Assembly (NCBI GenBank): GCA_964460785.1
Contig: CAYWQB010000003.1
Span: forward strand, 186,001 to 250,000
DNA from: CAYWQB01 sp964460785
GTDB taxonomy: Bacteria; Chlamydiota; Chlamydiia; Chlamydiales; CAYWQB01
Reading direction: 5' to 3'
Length of the DNA: 64,000 bases
In this document: positions 8,332-17,124 of the stretch, in pieces
How positions within the stretch are numbered: position 1 is the first letter of the stretch
Layout of the letters: every line of letters begins with the position of its first letter
Position numbers and translations under genes: made by a program
The notes under the pieces: generated by a model
The model's input: only the letters and a program-made list of their open reading frames with translations
Database searches by the model: none
Told to the model about the DNA's origin: nothing

Positions 8332-9957
8332 ATGACGGAAGAAATTTTTGATGCTCAGGAACGAGAGCTACTCTCTCACTTTGTTACAGATGTCGATGCA
8401 AATGTATTTGTGTTGCGTAATCTGCCGGAAGTGATCAAGGGAGCTCTTTTTTCTCGATACTCCCGCTCCCAACTTGGCTTGCGCAAGCTCCTTTTAAAAG
8501 ATTTTATTCAAAATAAAGAAACGGCTTTTTCTTCGATCGCAGCAGCTGGCCAGGGCAATCAAGATGAGCAGGTCGCAGCGATTCAAAAAGCGCAGAATTT
8601 TTATGACCGGATCTTAGATGGATATGGAGATGACTCCATTGGAGAGCTCGGGGGTGCTCACCTTGCTTGTGAAAATTTATCTATGCTTGCTGCTAAAATC
8701 ATAGAAGATAAGCGCATTGGAGGCTCTCCATTAGAAAAATCGGCCCGGTATGTCGCTTTTGATGAAAAGGAAAATGGACAATATCGCTATTACCGAGAGC
8801 CTAAACTGATGCGTTCAAAGTTTGCTAAGCTATATGAGCAAACATGTGATGCTTTGTTTGATGCCTACAGCAATTTGATTCCTAAACTCACAGAGAAGAT
8901 GCAGGAGGTTTTTCCTCCTGAAGAGGGGGGATCTCCCAGAGCATACAAAGCAGCCTTAAGAGCGAAAGTTTTAGACTGTGTACGAGGCTTGCTTCCTGCA
9001 GCCACAGTGACAAACTTGGGCGTCTTTGGAAATGGGCGCTTTTTTGAAAATTTAATTCGCACTTCAAATGAAGACCGTCTTGAAGAGATTCGAGAGTTTG
9101 CTAAAGAGTCTTATACGCAGCTTGCAAAGGTGATGCCTTCCTTTATCCGTCGGGCAAATCCCGAGCATCACAACCAGCAGAGTTATGCAGAGGCTCGTCA
9201 AGGGGTAGAGACATATCTTGATGAGGTAACAAAAGAGCTTCTTCCACAGCCTGAGGTTGAAGCAGGAGACCTTGAGAAAGTACGATTCATTGACTGTGAT
9301 GAGGATGCTCTATGGAAGGTCGCGCGAGCTCTCCTTTTTAGCCGCTCTCAGCAGTCCATCGATCAGATTGAAAGACAGCTAAAAGAGGTGCCTGAGGAAA
9401 AGATTACTTCTCTCTTTGCCGAACTAGCAGCCCAAAGGAAGAACCGCAGACATAAGTCCCCACGAGCTCTTGAAAATGCCTTTTTTACTTTTGAAGTTGT
9501 GACAGACTTTGGAGCCTATCGAGACCTGCACAGGCACCGGCTACTCACTCAGGAAAGACAACTGCTCTCCTGTAATTTGGGGTATGAAGTGCCAGAAGAG
9601 CTGGTCTCTTTTGGTTTAGATAAGCCCTATCGAGAGGCGATGGAGCAAGCAGCACAAGCATATTCAGAACTTGCAAAAGAGTTCCCAGAAGAAGCTCAGT
9701 ATATCGTTCCTTTAGGCTATAATATTCGTTGGTATATGCGTTTGAATCTACGAGCTCTACAATGGATGTGTGAGCTGCGCTCCACGCCTGCAGGACACCC
9801 TAGCTATCGTTATGTCGCGCAAGCCATGGCAGAGCAAGTTTCTCAACGCTTCCCAGCTTTTGCCCCCTTCTTTAAGTTTGTTGATTTTGATGGGTACTCC
9901 CTTGGTCGCTTACAGCAAGAGGAGAGAAAGGAAAAAAAACAAGCAGCACAGGTCTAG
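8332..9957 (+). CDS. thyX: Flavin-dependent thymidylate synthase, tandem ThyX-type
   Basis: Makes dTMP from dUMP using methylene-tetrahydrofolate and FAD. At 541 residues it is more than twice the length of common ThyX (~220-250). Two ThyX-like halves can be seen: an N-terminal one with FSRYSRSQLGLRKLLL and YGDDSIGELGGAHLACE, and a C-terminal one holding the ThyX signature-like DLHRHRLLTQERQLLS near residue 400 and LRALQWMCELRSTPAGHPSYR further on. The duplicated form is characteristic of chlamydiae. The frame begins with a GTG at 8302, but the ATG at 8332 has AAAAGGGG upstream and is preferred. ribE starts one base after its stop. Confidence 0.9.
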   Translation: MTEEIFDAQERELLSHFVTDVDANVFVLRNLPEVIKGALFSRYSRSQLGLRKLLLKDFIQNKETAFSSIAAAGQGNQDEQVAAIQKAQNFYDRILDGYGDDSIGELGGAHLACENLSMLAAKIIEDKRIGGSPLEKSARYVAFDEKENGQYRYYREPKLMRSKFAKLYEQTCDALFDAYSNLIPKLTEKMQEVFPPEEGGSPRAYKAALRAKVLDCVRGLLPAATVTNLGVFGNGRFFENLIRTSNEDRLEEIREFAKESYTQLAKVMPSFIRRANPEHHNQQSYAEARQGVETYLDEVTKELLPQPEVEAGDLEKVRFIDCDEDALWKVARALLFSRSQQSIDQIERQLKEVPEEKITSLFAELAAQRKNRRHKSPRALENAFFTFEVVTDFGAYRDLHRHRLLTQERQLLSCNLGYEVPEELVSFGLDKPYREAMEQAAQAYSELAKEFPEEAQYIVPLGYNIRWYMRLNLRALQWMCELRSTPAGHPSYRYVAQAMAEQVSQRFPAFAPFFKFVDFDGYSLGRLQQEERKEKKQAAQV

Positions 9958-9958
9958 A

Positions 9959-10564
9959 ATGTTTACAGGAATTGTAGCAGGAAGCTTTCCTATTGTGAGT
10001 TTAGATCTTGATAGAAATCTTCTTCGCTACTCCGTAGCATTGCCAGAGACTTTGCTTGAAAAGTTAGAAATTGGTGCCAGTGTGGCGGTTGATGGAGTTT
10101 GTCAGACCGTCACACAGATCAACAATCGAGAAGTGTCCTTTGATGCAATTGAAGAAACATTGCTCTGCACCACACTAGCCGAACGGAAAGAGGGAGACTG
10201 TGTAAATATCGAGCGCTCTCTTTGTGTGGGAGATGAGATCGGAGGGCATTTTCTTTCGGGGCACATAGCTTGTAAGGGGCAAGTGACCCAGGTGAACCAG
10301 GAGCATAACAATCGATCCATTCAAGTAGAGTGTCCAGAAGCTTTTGCGAAATACCTTTTTCCAAAAGGATTTATCGCAGTAAATGGGGTCTCTCTTACCT
10401 TAGGCGAGTGTTCTGGTCATCACTTCCTTATTCACCTTATTCCAGAAACGTTACACATGACAAACTTGGAAGGTTTAGAGAAAGGATCTTTTGTTAATTT
10501 GGAATTTGATTCTCAAACTGTTGCCACCGTTCTGACTGTAGAGAGGGTCTTGCAGAAAGGATAA
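9959..10564 (+). CDS. ribE: Riboflavin synthase, alpha chain
   Basis: Dismutates two 6,7-dimethyl-8-ribityllumazines to riboflavin. The 201-residue protein starts with the family hallmark MFTGIV and has the expected internal duplication: GASVAVDGVCQTVT with SLCVGDEIGGHFLSGHI in the first barrel, and FIAVNGVSLTLGE in the second. The open frame extends upstream into thyX, but the MFTGIV start at 9959 is decisive. It begins one base after the thyX stop, so translational coupling is likely; FAD made downstream of riboflavin is the cofactor of ThyX, a pleasing functional link. Confidence 0.95.
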   Translation: MFTGIVAGSFPIVSLDLDRNLLRYSVALPETLLEKLEIGASVAVDGVCQTVTQINNREVSFDAIEETLLCTTLAERKEGDCVNIERSLCVGDEIGGHFLSGHIACKGQVTQVNQEHNNRSIQVECPEAFAKYLFPKGFIAVNGVSLTLGECSGHHFLIHLIPETLHMTNLEGLEKGSFVNLEFDSQTVATVLTVERVLQKG

Positions 10565-10579
10565 ATTTTTTTATTTATC

Positions 10580-10608
10580 TTGCTTTTATAACGCTTCATG
10601 GGGATAAT
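10580..10608 (+). promoter_or_regulatory. Candidate promoter for the permease-trpS-uvrB run
   Basis: TTGCTT at 10580-10585, a 17-base spacer, and GATAAT at 10603-10608, just after ribE. Transcription would start near 10615, immediately before the short frame at 10626 and ~125 bases before the first permease. Confidence 0.5.
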
Positions 10609-10625
10609 TTTTTCAGGTATTTGTT

Positions 10626-10734
10626 ATGAATAAGCATTTTTCTATCCCTTTTTTTGGCTTTTTCTTTTGGCGCTTGCGCGCCGTCTAGTACCCCCCTGTC
10701 TTCTTCTTTCTTCTATTCAACAAAAAGGGCTTAA
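10626..10734 (+). pseudogene. Frameshifted mini-lipoprotein or leader peptide ahead of tyrP
   Basis: As written, the ATG at 10626 gives a 20-residue peptide ending at TAG 10686-10688, rich in phenylalanine with one tryptophan (MNKHFSIPFFGFFFWRLRAV). If one T of the seven-T run at 10649-10655 is skipped, the frame continues to TAA 10732-10734 and gives a 35-residue product with a lipoprotein-like signal: hydrophobic stretch, FGAC lipobox, then serine/proline-rich APSSTPLSSS. Either this is a mini-lipoprotein gene broken (or phase-switched) at the T run, or the short aromatic peptide is a real leader for the aromatic amino-acid permeases. It is preceded by AGGT, 8 bases before the ATG. Confidence 0.4.
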
Positions 10735-10738
10735 ATAA

Positions 10739-11959
10739 ATGTCGTACATACGCTCGCCTCTATTTGGAGGCTCTTTACTCGTCGCAGGGTCTTGTATTGG
10801 AGCAGGAATGCTTGGTCTTCCTGTCCTGACTGGCTATATGGGGTTCATCCCTTCTATTATTTGCTTTTTTCTCATCTGGGGCTTTATGGCAATGACGGGG
10901 TTGCTATTGGCTGAAGCCAATCTGTTGTATGGGAAGCCTTCAGGGCTGATTTCCATTGCAGGAGCAAGCTTGGGAAAAAAAGGAAAAGCTTTGACTTGGG
11001 TGCTTTTTCTTTACCTTTTTTACTCTCTAACGGTCGCTTATATTTTAGGAAGCGGGCACCTTTTTTCAGACTTGATGGAACACCTGTTCCACGTGGAGAT
11101 AGGTTCTCAGACTGGGAGCTTATTATTTACCGCTCTTTTTGGGTTTATTGTTTATCTGGGAGCGAGGTCTGTAGACCTTTTCAACCGTTTGTTAATGGTA
11201 GGCCTTGTTTTGAGTTATGGGATCCTCATGGCTGTTTGTCTGCCTGTGATTGATGCAAAGCTTATTTTACGCCAAGAGCCTCTTGTAGCTTTTGGTGTCT
11301 TACCTGCATTGATTGTCTCATTTGGCTTCCACAACATTGTTCCTTCTCTCTATCGATATTTAAAAGGAGACCGCCGCTCTATTGTACTGGCGATTGTGAC
11401 AGGTTCTCTTTTTCCTCTAGCAGTATATCTATTGTGGGAGCTCGCTGCTTTAGGGGTTCTTCCTGTTGAAGGCAGTGCAGGGCTGCGAGAGGCGTTTGAA
11501 AAGGGCGTTCCTGCTACACAGGCCATTCGTCAGTTCACAGGGAGCCCTCACTTACAGTTAGCGGCGCAAGGGTTTGCATTTTTTGCCTTGACCACTTCAT
11601 TTTTAGCGCAGTCTTTGAGTTTTGTTGACTTTCTTTCTGATGGCTTGCGCATCAAAAAAGGTGGCATGCGGTCGATCGGCCTTTGTTCATTGGTACTGAT
11701 TCCTCCTTTTCTTTTAGGGATGGTTTACCCGACGATCTTTTACGCTTGCCTTGAGTACGCCGGAGCCTTTGGGGCAACTGTGTTATTTGGTATTCTTCCT
11801 GTACTCATGGTCTTTCGCTTAAGAAAGAGAAAGGGCTCGGAGGCTCGTCCCCTTGTGCGAGGTGGAACTCCATTACTATATTTGTTGCTAGGCGTTTCGG
11901 TTGCTCTCATTCTTCTCGGAGTTGCTCGACAAACTGGCTTAATTGAACTTTATGGGTAG
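10739..11959 (+). CDS. tyrP: Aromatic amino-acid permease (HAAAP/TyrP family), copy 1
   Basis: 406 residues with about eleven hydrophobic segments; inner-membrane proton symporter of the hydroxy/aromatic amino-acid family. The N-terminal GGSLLVAGSCIGAGMLGLPV helix is the family hallmark, and the SFGFHNIVPSLYRYLKGD segment is typical of TyrP/Mtr proteins. It is followed 10 bases later by a second paralogue and then trpS, which suggests tryptophan and/or tyrosine import. Obligate intracellular chlamydiae scavenge these from the host. The AAAAAGGG at 10722-10729 lies about 9 bases from the ATG. Which aromatic amino acid each copy prefers cannot be read from sequence. Confidence 0.88.
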   Translation: MSYIRSPLFGGSLLVAGSCIGAGMLGLPVLTGYMGFIPSIICFFLIWGFMAMTGLLLAEANLLYGKPSGLISIAGASLGKKGKALTWVLFLYLFYSLTVAYILGSGHLFSDLMEHLFHVEIGSQTGSLLFTALFGFIVYLGARSVDLFNRLLMVGLVLSYGILMAVCLPVIDAKLILRQEPLVAFGVLPALIVSFGFHNIVPSLYRYLKGDRRSIVLAIVTGSLFPLAVYLLWELAALGVLPVEGSAGLREAFEKGVPATQAIRQFTGSPHLQLAAQGFAFFALTTSFLAQSLSFVDFLSDGLRIKKGGMRSIGLCSLVLIPPFLLGMVYPTIFYACLEYAGAFGATVLFGILPVLMVFRLRKRKGSEARPLVRGGTPLLYLLLGVSVALILLGVARQTGLIELYG

Positions 11960-11969
11960 GAGATGAATC

Positions 11970-13187
11970 ATGAATAAACTTTTAGGTGGCATCCTACTAG
12001 TTGCGGGTACAACGATTGGGGGTGCAATGCTTGTTCTCCCTGTTTTGACTGCTGGAGCGGGCTTTGTCCCTTCCATTATTTTGCTTTTAGCTTGCTGGTT
12101 CTTTTTGTTCTTCTCAGCTTTCTTGATTCTCGAAGTCGCCCTCAAAATGCCCAATGGAGCCAACATGATCACAATGGCTACGTATACCTTGGGGCGCCCT
12201 GGTAAGTGGCTGAGTTGGGTCGCTTATCTTCTTTTGCTTTACTGTTTGACTGCAGCCTATCTTGCAGGGAGTGGAGAGCTGATTGCTGGAATGGCTCAAT
12301 CCTTATTTCATATTACTTTTCCTGGGTGGTTAGAGCCCATTCCTATGCTTATCTTGTTTGCTCTCTTTGTCTATATGGGAGCTAAGATGGTGGATTACTC
12401 AAACCGTATATTCATGGCTGGCTTGATTATTTCCTATCTGGTGATTGCCTATTTTGCTTCCTCTCACTTTGAGCAAAATATTTTTGCTGAAGCGAGCTGG
12501 AGCCACCTCATGTTGTCCGCTCCTGTGATTGCTACTTCTTTTGGTTTTCACATTGTGATTCCATCACTTGTTCAATACCTAGATAGAGATATTCGTAAGC
12601 TTCGTATTTGCCTTACTGTAGGGGCAACAGTGCCTCTCGTTGTCTACTTGTTATGGCAGACGCTTATCTATGGAATGATTCCTATTCATGGTGAAAATAG
12701 CTTAATTTCGGCTTGGCGTTCTGGGGGGTCGGTCACGGTGCCTCTCATTGCTCTATTTGAAAATCCCACGCTAACTTTTTCAGCGCACTCCTTACATGCT
12801 TTTGCTATTTTGACTTCGTTTCTTGGGGTGACGTTTAGCTTGGCTGACTTCTTGACAGATGGATTGAAGCTAGACCGGTCTCATTCTAGCCGATTAATTG
12901 TGACAGCATTAACATTCTTGCCTCCTTTATTTTTTGTTTGGACCTACCCTAGAATTTTTGCCATTGCTCTAGAGTATGCAGGAATTTTTGTTGCTGTTCT
13001 GTTGGGGATTTTACCTATTTGCATGGTGTGGGTGCAGCGCTATAAGCGCGGGCATCGATCTGAGGTGGCATTCCCTGGAGGGCGAGGGCTGATGGTGGCT
13101 GCTTTTATTGTGTTTTTGATTATCATTGCTCTTCAAGTTGCCGATGCTGGTGGCTTTCTTGAGTGTCTCAACAAGTGCTACTTATAA
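11970..13187 (+). CDS. tyrP: Aromatic amino-acid permease (HAAAP/TyrP family), copy 2
   Basis: 405 residues, a tandem paralogue of the preceding permease with the same topology: GGILLVAGTTIGGAMLVLPV at the start, SFGFHIVIPSLVQYLDRD in the middle and LADFLTDGLKL near the end. The GGAGATGAATC ribosome site overlaps the end of copy 1. The copies have diverged clearly (for example GAGM against GGAM in the first helix), so the duplication is not recent and the two may differ in substrate. Chlamydia also carries two tyrP genes, but here they stand directly ahead of trpS. Confidence 0.88.
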   Translation: MNKLLGGILLVAGTTIGGAMLVLPVLTAGAGFVPSIILLLACWFFLFFSAFLILEVALKMPNGANMITMATYTLGRPGKWLSWVAYLLLLYCLTAAYLAGSGELIAGMAQSLFHITFPGWLEPIPMLILFALFVYMGAKMVDYSNRIFMAGLIISYLVIAYFASSHFEQNIFAEASWSHLMLSAPVIATSFGFHIVIPSLVQYLDRDIRKLRICLTVGATVPLVVYLLWQTLIYGMIPIHGENSLISAWRSGGSVTVPLIALFENPTLTFSAHSLHAFAILTSFLGVTFSLADFLTDGLKLDRSHSSRLIVTALTFLPPLFFVWTYPRIFAIALEYAGIFVAVLLGILPICMVWVQRYKRGHRSEVAFPGGRGLMVAAFIVFLIIIALQVADAGGFLECLNKCYL

Positions 13188-13197
13188 GGAATTCGTG

Positions 13198-14247
13198 ATG
13201 ACAGAAGAAAAAAAATATATTTTAACAGGTGATCGCCCAACGGGACAGCTTCATCTTGGGCACTATGTTGGAACACTCGCTAACCGTGTACGTCTGCAGT
13301 CTAAGTACCACTGTCACTTTATTATCGCAGACTTACATGTACTGACCACCAAGAAGGAAAAAAGTGATATTCTTGCAGTACGAGACCATGTGCGCCAGCT
13401 TGTCATTGATTATCTGTCCTGTGGGATAGACCCGAAACAGGCCACCATCTACTTACAGTCTGCGGTCCCAGAGGTGACCGAATTGCATGTTTTTTTAAGC
13501 ATGCTTCTTGGTTTGAGTCGACTCACAGGTCTTCCCAGCTTAAAAGAAATGGCAAGGAATGCGCACTTAGATGAAAATAGTCTTCCTTTTGGCTTGATTG
13601 GCTACCCTGTCTTGCAGTCTGCGGATATTTTACTATCTCGTGCAGACCTTGTTCCTGTAGGGAAAGATAACCTCGCGCATGTTGAAGTCACAAGAGACCT
13701 AGCCAAAAAGTTCAATCAACTTTATGGAGAGGTCTTTCCAGTACCTGAACCCTTGATTGGAGAGGTTCCAACTTTAATAGGAACAGATGGCCAAGGAAAA
13801 ATGAGTAAGTCTGCAGGGAATGCAATTTTACTTTCTGATGATGAGGCAACACTTAGAAAAAAAGTGCGCAAAATGTATACCGACCCCAATAGGGTACGAG
13901 CAGATATTCCTGGCACAGTTGAGGGCAACCCCGTCTTTTCTTATCTGGATGCCTTCTCTCACCAAAAAGAAAAAGTTGAAGAGTTTAAAGCTCGTTACCA
14001 AGAGGGGCGAGTGAGCGATGTTGAGGTAAAAGATTTTCTTTTTGAGGAACTAAGAAGCTTTTTAAAGCCTATTCATGAAAAAAGAAAAGAGATCGAAAAA
14101 GAGCCCAAGTATGTGGAGCAAGTCCTTTATGAAGGAACAATGCATATGCGAGAGGTGGCTGCAGCGACATTAAAAGCTGTTCGCTCCGCAATGGGAATTT
14201 CTGGTCTGTGGAATAAAATTTCGAGAATTGCGCGCAGTGGGTCATGA
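13198..14247 (+). CDS. trpS: Tryptophanyl-tRNA synthetase
   Basis: Class Ic synthetase, 349 residues, charging tRNA-Trp. The ATP-binding HIGH-type motif is GQLHLGHYVG near residue 16, the KMSKS loop is GKMSKSAGNAI near residue 200, and LTGDRPTGQ at the N-terminus is typical. The frame is open upstream, but the ATG at 13198 follows AAGGA (13186-13190) at 7 bases and gives the canonical start. It overlaps uvrB by four bases (ATGA), so the two are translationally coupled; trpS-uvrB adjacency is also seen in Chlamydia. Confidence 0.95.
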   Translation: MTEEKKYILTGDRPTGQLHLGHYVGTLANRVRLQSKYHCHFIIADLHVLTTKKEKSDILAVRDHVRQLVIDYLSCGIDPKQATIYLQSAVPEVTELHVFLSMLLGLSRLTGLPSLKEMARNAHLDENSLPFGLIGYPVLQSADILLSRADLVPVGKDNLAHVEVTRDLAKKFNQLYGEVFPVPEPLIGEVPTLIGTDGQGKMSKSAGNAILLSDDEATLRKKVRKMYTDPNRVRADIPGTVEGNPVFSYLDAFSHQKEKVEEFKARYQEGRVSDVEVKDFLFEELRSFLKPIHEKRKEIEKEPKYVEQVLYEGTMHMREVAAATLKAVRSAMGISGLWNKISRIARSGS

Positions 14248-16235
14248 CAACTTTGTTCAACCTGAAAAGCTCTTATAAGCCAAGTGGTGACCAGCCAAAA
14301 GCGATCGATCAGCTTGTCAAAGGGATTGAGGCAAAGCATTGGTGTCAGGTGTTGCTGGGGATTACAGGTTCAGGCAAAACCTTTACTATGGCTAACGTCA
14401 TTCAGCAAATGGGGCGGCCAGCTCTGATCCTTGCTCATAATAAAACACTTGCGGCTCAGCTATATCAAGAGTTTAGGGAATTTTTTCCTGAAAACGCGGT
14501 GGAGTACTTTGTTTCTTATTATGACTATTACCAGCCAGAAGCATACCTCCCACGGTCCGATACCTATATTGAAAAAGATATGAGTATCAATGATCGCATT
14601 GATCAGTTAAGGATTCGAGCTACGACAGCTCTTCTTGAAAGGAGAGATGTTGTGTTGATTGCTTCTGTCTCTTGTATTTATGGCCTTGGCTCTCCGGAGT
14701 TTTTCTCTGGGATGCGGCTTTCTCTACGAGTCGGAGAAGAAATACGCCGGGATCGCATTCTACTGCACTTAGTTGCGATGCAGTACAAGCGCAATGAAAT
14801 GGATTTTGCACGAGGAACATTTCGTCTGCGTGGGGATATTTTAGAGGTCTTTCCCTCCTATGAGGAAAATATAGCTCTTCGTATAGAGTTTTTCGGAGAT
14901 GAAATCGAGCGCATTAGCCGCATCGATAGCCTGACTGGAAACCTGCTCTCAAGGGAGCAGAAGGTCCATCTCTATCCAGGATCTCACCATGTGACACCTG
15001 AATCTGTGCGAGAAGATGCAATCAAGCGTATCCAAGAAGAGTTAAAGGGGAGAGAGCAATATTTTGCTGAGCATAACTTGCTCATTGAGCAGCAGCGTAT
15101 CCATGAACGCACCTGTCATGACCTTGAGCGCATCAAGCAGCTAGGGTTTTGTAAAGGGATAGAAAACTATTCGCGACACTTTAGTGGCAGGCAAGAGGGA
15201 GAGCCTCCAGACTGCCTTTTAGATTACTTTCCTGATGATTTTCTTATTTTTATTGATGAGTCACATCAGACAATTCCTCAATTGCGAGCCATGCATCATG
15301 GAGATCGGTCGCGAAAAGACTCGCTTGTTCGCTATGGGTTTCGTTTACCTTCTGCCTATGATAACCGTCCCTTAACTTTTGAAGAGTTTACAAATAAGGT
15401 TCCTCAGTGTGTTTGTGTTTCTGCTACACCAGGGGAGTGGGAGCATACATACTCCCATGGGCAAGTTGTTGAGCAGATTATTCGTCCGACAGGCTTATTA
15501 GACCCAGAGATTGAAGTTCGTCCAGCTTCAACGCAAGTGGATGACTGCATTGCAGAAATCCGCAAGGTCGTTGCATCCGGAGGAAAAGTTCTAGTGACCA
15601 CTCTTACTAAACGTCTTTCGGAGGAGTTGACAGGCTATTTACAAGAGCTTTCTGTGCGAGCAAAGTATCTTCATTCAGATATAGATACAGTGGAGCGCAT
15701 GCAGCTTATCGAGGATTTGCGTAAGGGGAGTTATGATGTTCTCGTCGGTATTAATCTATTGAGAGAGGGATTAGATATCCCTGAAGTCTGTTTCGTTGCT
15801 ATTTTAGATGCGGATAAAGAAGGCTTTTTACGTAGTGAAACTTCCCTAATTCAAACTTGTGGGCGTGCGGCTCGTAATGCAAATGGTTATGTCATTATGT
15901 ATGCTGACCGTGAAACACAAAGCATGCGTAGAGCTTTACGAATTATGCGCGAGCGTAGAGCAAAGCAGCAGGAGCATAATAAGAAACATGGGATCACACC
16001 GCGCACTATCTATAAAAACCGGGATGAGCTTTTCCCTGATGAAGAAGAGCTTGCGAAAGAGACTCCAGCTCAAAGCTCTGAGGAGGCTCTTCTTTCTAAG
16101 TCAGAAATTGAAAAAATGATTGAAAAGCTACGTAAAGAGATGCATGAAGCGGCGAATCAGTGGAAGTTTGAAGAGGCTGCAGACATTCGAGACCGCTTAA
16201 GGAAGCTAGAGCAGTTGTTGGTTAATTATGGCTAA
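14244..16235 (+). CDS. uvrB: Excinuclease ABC subunit B
   Basis: 663 residues, DNA damage verification helicase-like subunit of UvrABC nucleotide excision repair. Motifs in order: Walker A GITGSGKTFTMAN (~36-48), the beta-hairpin region around YYDYYQPEAYLP, Walker B-type IDESHQ (~340), SATPG, INLLREGLDIPEV and QTCGRAARN of helicase motifs V-VI, and the C-terminal UVR motif (IEKLRKEMHEAANQWKFEEAA) that binds UvrC. Length is standard. Its last 14 bases overlap the tail of the opposite-strand phosphodiesterase gene. Confidence 0.97.
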   Translation: MTTLFNLKSSYKPSGDQPKAIDQLVKGIEAKHWCQVLLGITGSGKTFTMANVIQQMGRPALILAHNKTLAAQLYQEFREFFPENAVEYFVSYYDYYQPEAYLPRSDTYIEKDMSINDRIDQLRIRATTALLERRDVVLIASVSCIYGLGSPEFFSGMRLSLRVGEEIRRDRILLHLVAMQYKRNEMDFARGTFRLRGDILEVFPSYEENIALRIEFFGDEIERISRIDSLTGNLLSREQKVHLYPGSHHVTPESVREDAIKRIQEELKGREQYFAEHNLLIEQQRIHERTCHDLERIKQLGFCKGIENYSRHFSGRQEGEPPDCLLDYFPDDFLIFIDESHQTIPQLRAMHHGDRSRKDSLVRYGFRLPSAYDNRPLTFEEFTNKVPQCVCVSATPGEWEHTYSHGQVVEQIIRPTGLLDPEIEVRPASTQVDDCIAEIRKVVASGGKVLVTTLTKRLSEELTGYLQELSVRAKYLHSDIDTVERMQLIEDLRKGSYDVLVGINLLREGLDIPEVCFVAILDADKEGFLRSETSLIQTCGRAARNANGYVIMYADRETQSMRRALRIMRERRAKQQEHNKKHGITPRTIYKNRDELFPDEEELAKETPAQSSEEALLSKSEIEKMIEKLRKEMHEAANQWKFEEAADIRDRLRKLEQLLVNYG

Positions 16236-17022
16236 GTAAAGCTTGCTGAATAGCTGGAGGATCATCAGTAATGATTCCTTCCACATTCATCTGTAATAGG
16301 TGAGGTAAATCTGTAGGGTCATTAACAGTCCAGCTCCACAGTTTTTTCACCTGGTTGCCTGCAAGAGAGTGAAAAGTGCCACTTTTGATGAGGTCTTGGT
16401 TTACTGCAAAATGGTCTAAGCCGAGCTTTAGAAACGAGTATAAATCTTCTTTAGTATCGACAATGCCAATAATTGGGCAGATGAAGGTTTCTTTTTTCAT
16501 TGCTGCCACTAAGCCTGGTTCAAGGGAACCAGTCACTAGATTTGGCAAATGCTTTCCATATTGATTAAGGGTTGCTGCTACAGATTTTGCGGTTTGTGCT
16601 TGGTTGTTTTGATGATCTTTGACCTCAACCATTAGGTGTACGTGAGGAGGAAGCATTTGCAAAACTTCTTGTAAGGTAGGGATCGGCTCCCCATGGTATT
16701 CAGGGGAAAACCAGCCACCAACTTCAAGCTGGCGCACGTCTTCAAGAGTTAGTTCCTGGATAGAGCGATTGTCTACTTTATTTGTTAGACGACCTATGGT
16801 TTCATCATGAAAAACGACGGGGATGAGATCTTTGGTGAGTTGAACATCAAGTTCAATCGCTAAAACGCCATGATCTAAGCAACATCGAAAAGCTTCTACA
16901 GTATTTTCAGGTTTGTGCTTTGCTCCGCCTCGATGAGCAATAATGATTGGCGGAGAGGCCCAAAGTACAGATATCATAAAGAATAAAGCAAAGCCTATAG
17001 ATGTTCCAAGCCACACATTCAT
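16222..17022 (-). CDS. Exported glycerophosphodiester phosphodiesterase
   Basis: Hydrolyses glycerophosphodiesters to glycerol-3-phosphate and an alcohol (GlpQ/UgpQ family, TIM barrel). Signatures are IIAHRGGAKHKPENTVEAF with the catalytic His, then AIELDVQLTKDLIPVVFHDE with the Ca2+/acidic and second His residues, MVEVKD, and VKKLWSWTVND near the C-terminus. The ATG at 17022 is chosen because a strong GGGAGGG precedes it by 5 bases and it yields a clean signal peptide (positively weak n-region, ~16 hydrophobic residues, cut near WAS); the frame is open 17 codons further upstream. Periplasmic location suggests scavenging of host or self phospholipid head groups. Confidence 0.9.
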   Translation of the reverse strand: MNVWLGTSIGFALFFMISVLWASPPIIIAHRGGAKHKPENTVEAFRCCLDHGVLAIELDVQLTKDLIPVVFHDETIGRLTNKVDNRSIQELTLEDVRQLEVGGWFSPEYHGEPIPTLQEVLQMLPPHVHLMVEVKDHQNNQAQTAKSVAATLNQYGKHLPNLVTGSLEPGLVAAMKKETFICPIIGIVDTKEDLYSFLKLGLDHFAVNQDLIKSGTFHSLAGNQVKKLWSWTVNDPTDLPHLLQMNVEGIITDDPPAIQQALLSHN

Positions 17023-17124
17023 AGATCCCTCCCATTCATTCATGGGGATAATTCCTCCAGCTGAAAACATCAATAGTTATTAAATATTTTCTTGAAGATA
17101 ATGAAAAATTAATGGAGGTAAGTG

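Noticed and set aside
9770..9958. Upstream extension of ribE inside thyX
   Set aside because: RiboflavinSynthase alpha chains start with MFTGIV, which is found at 9959.
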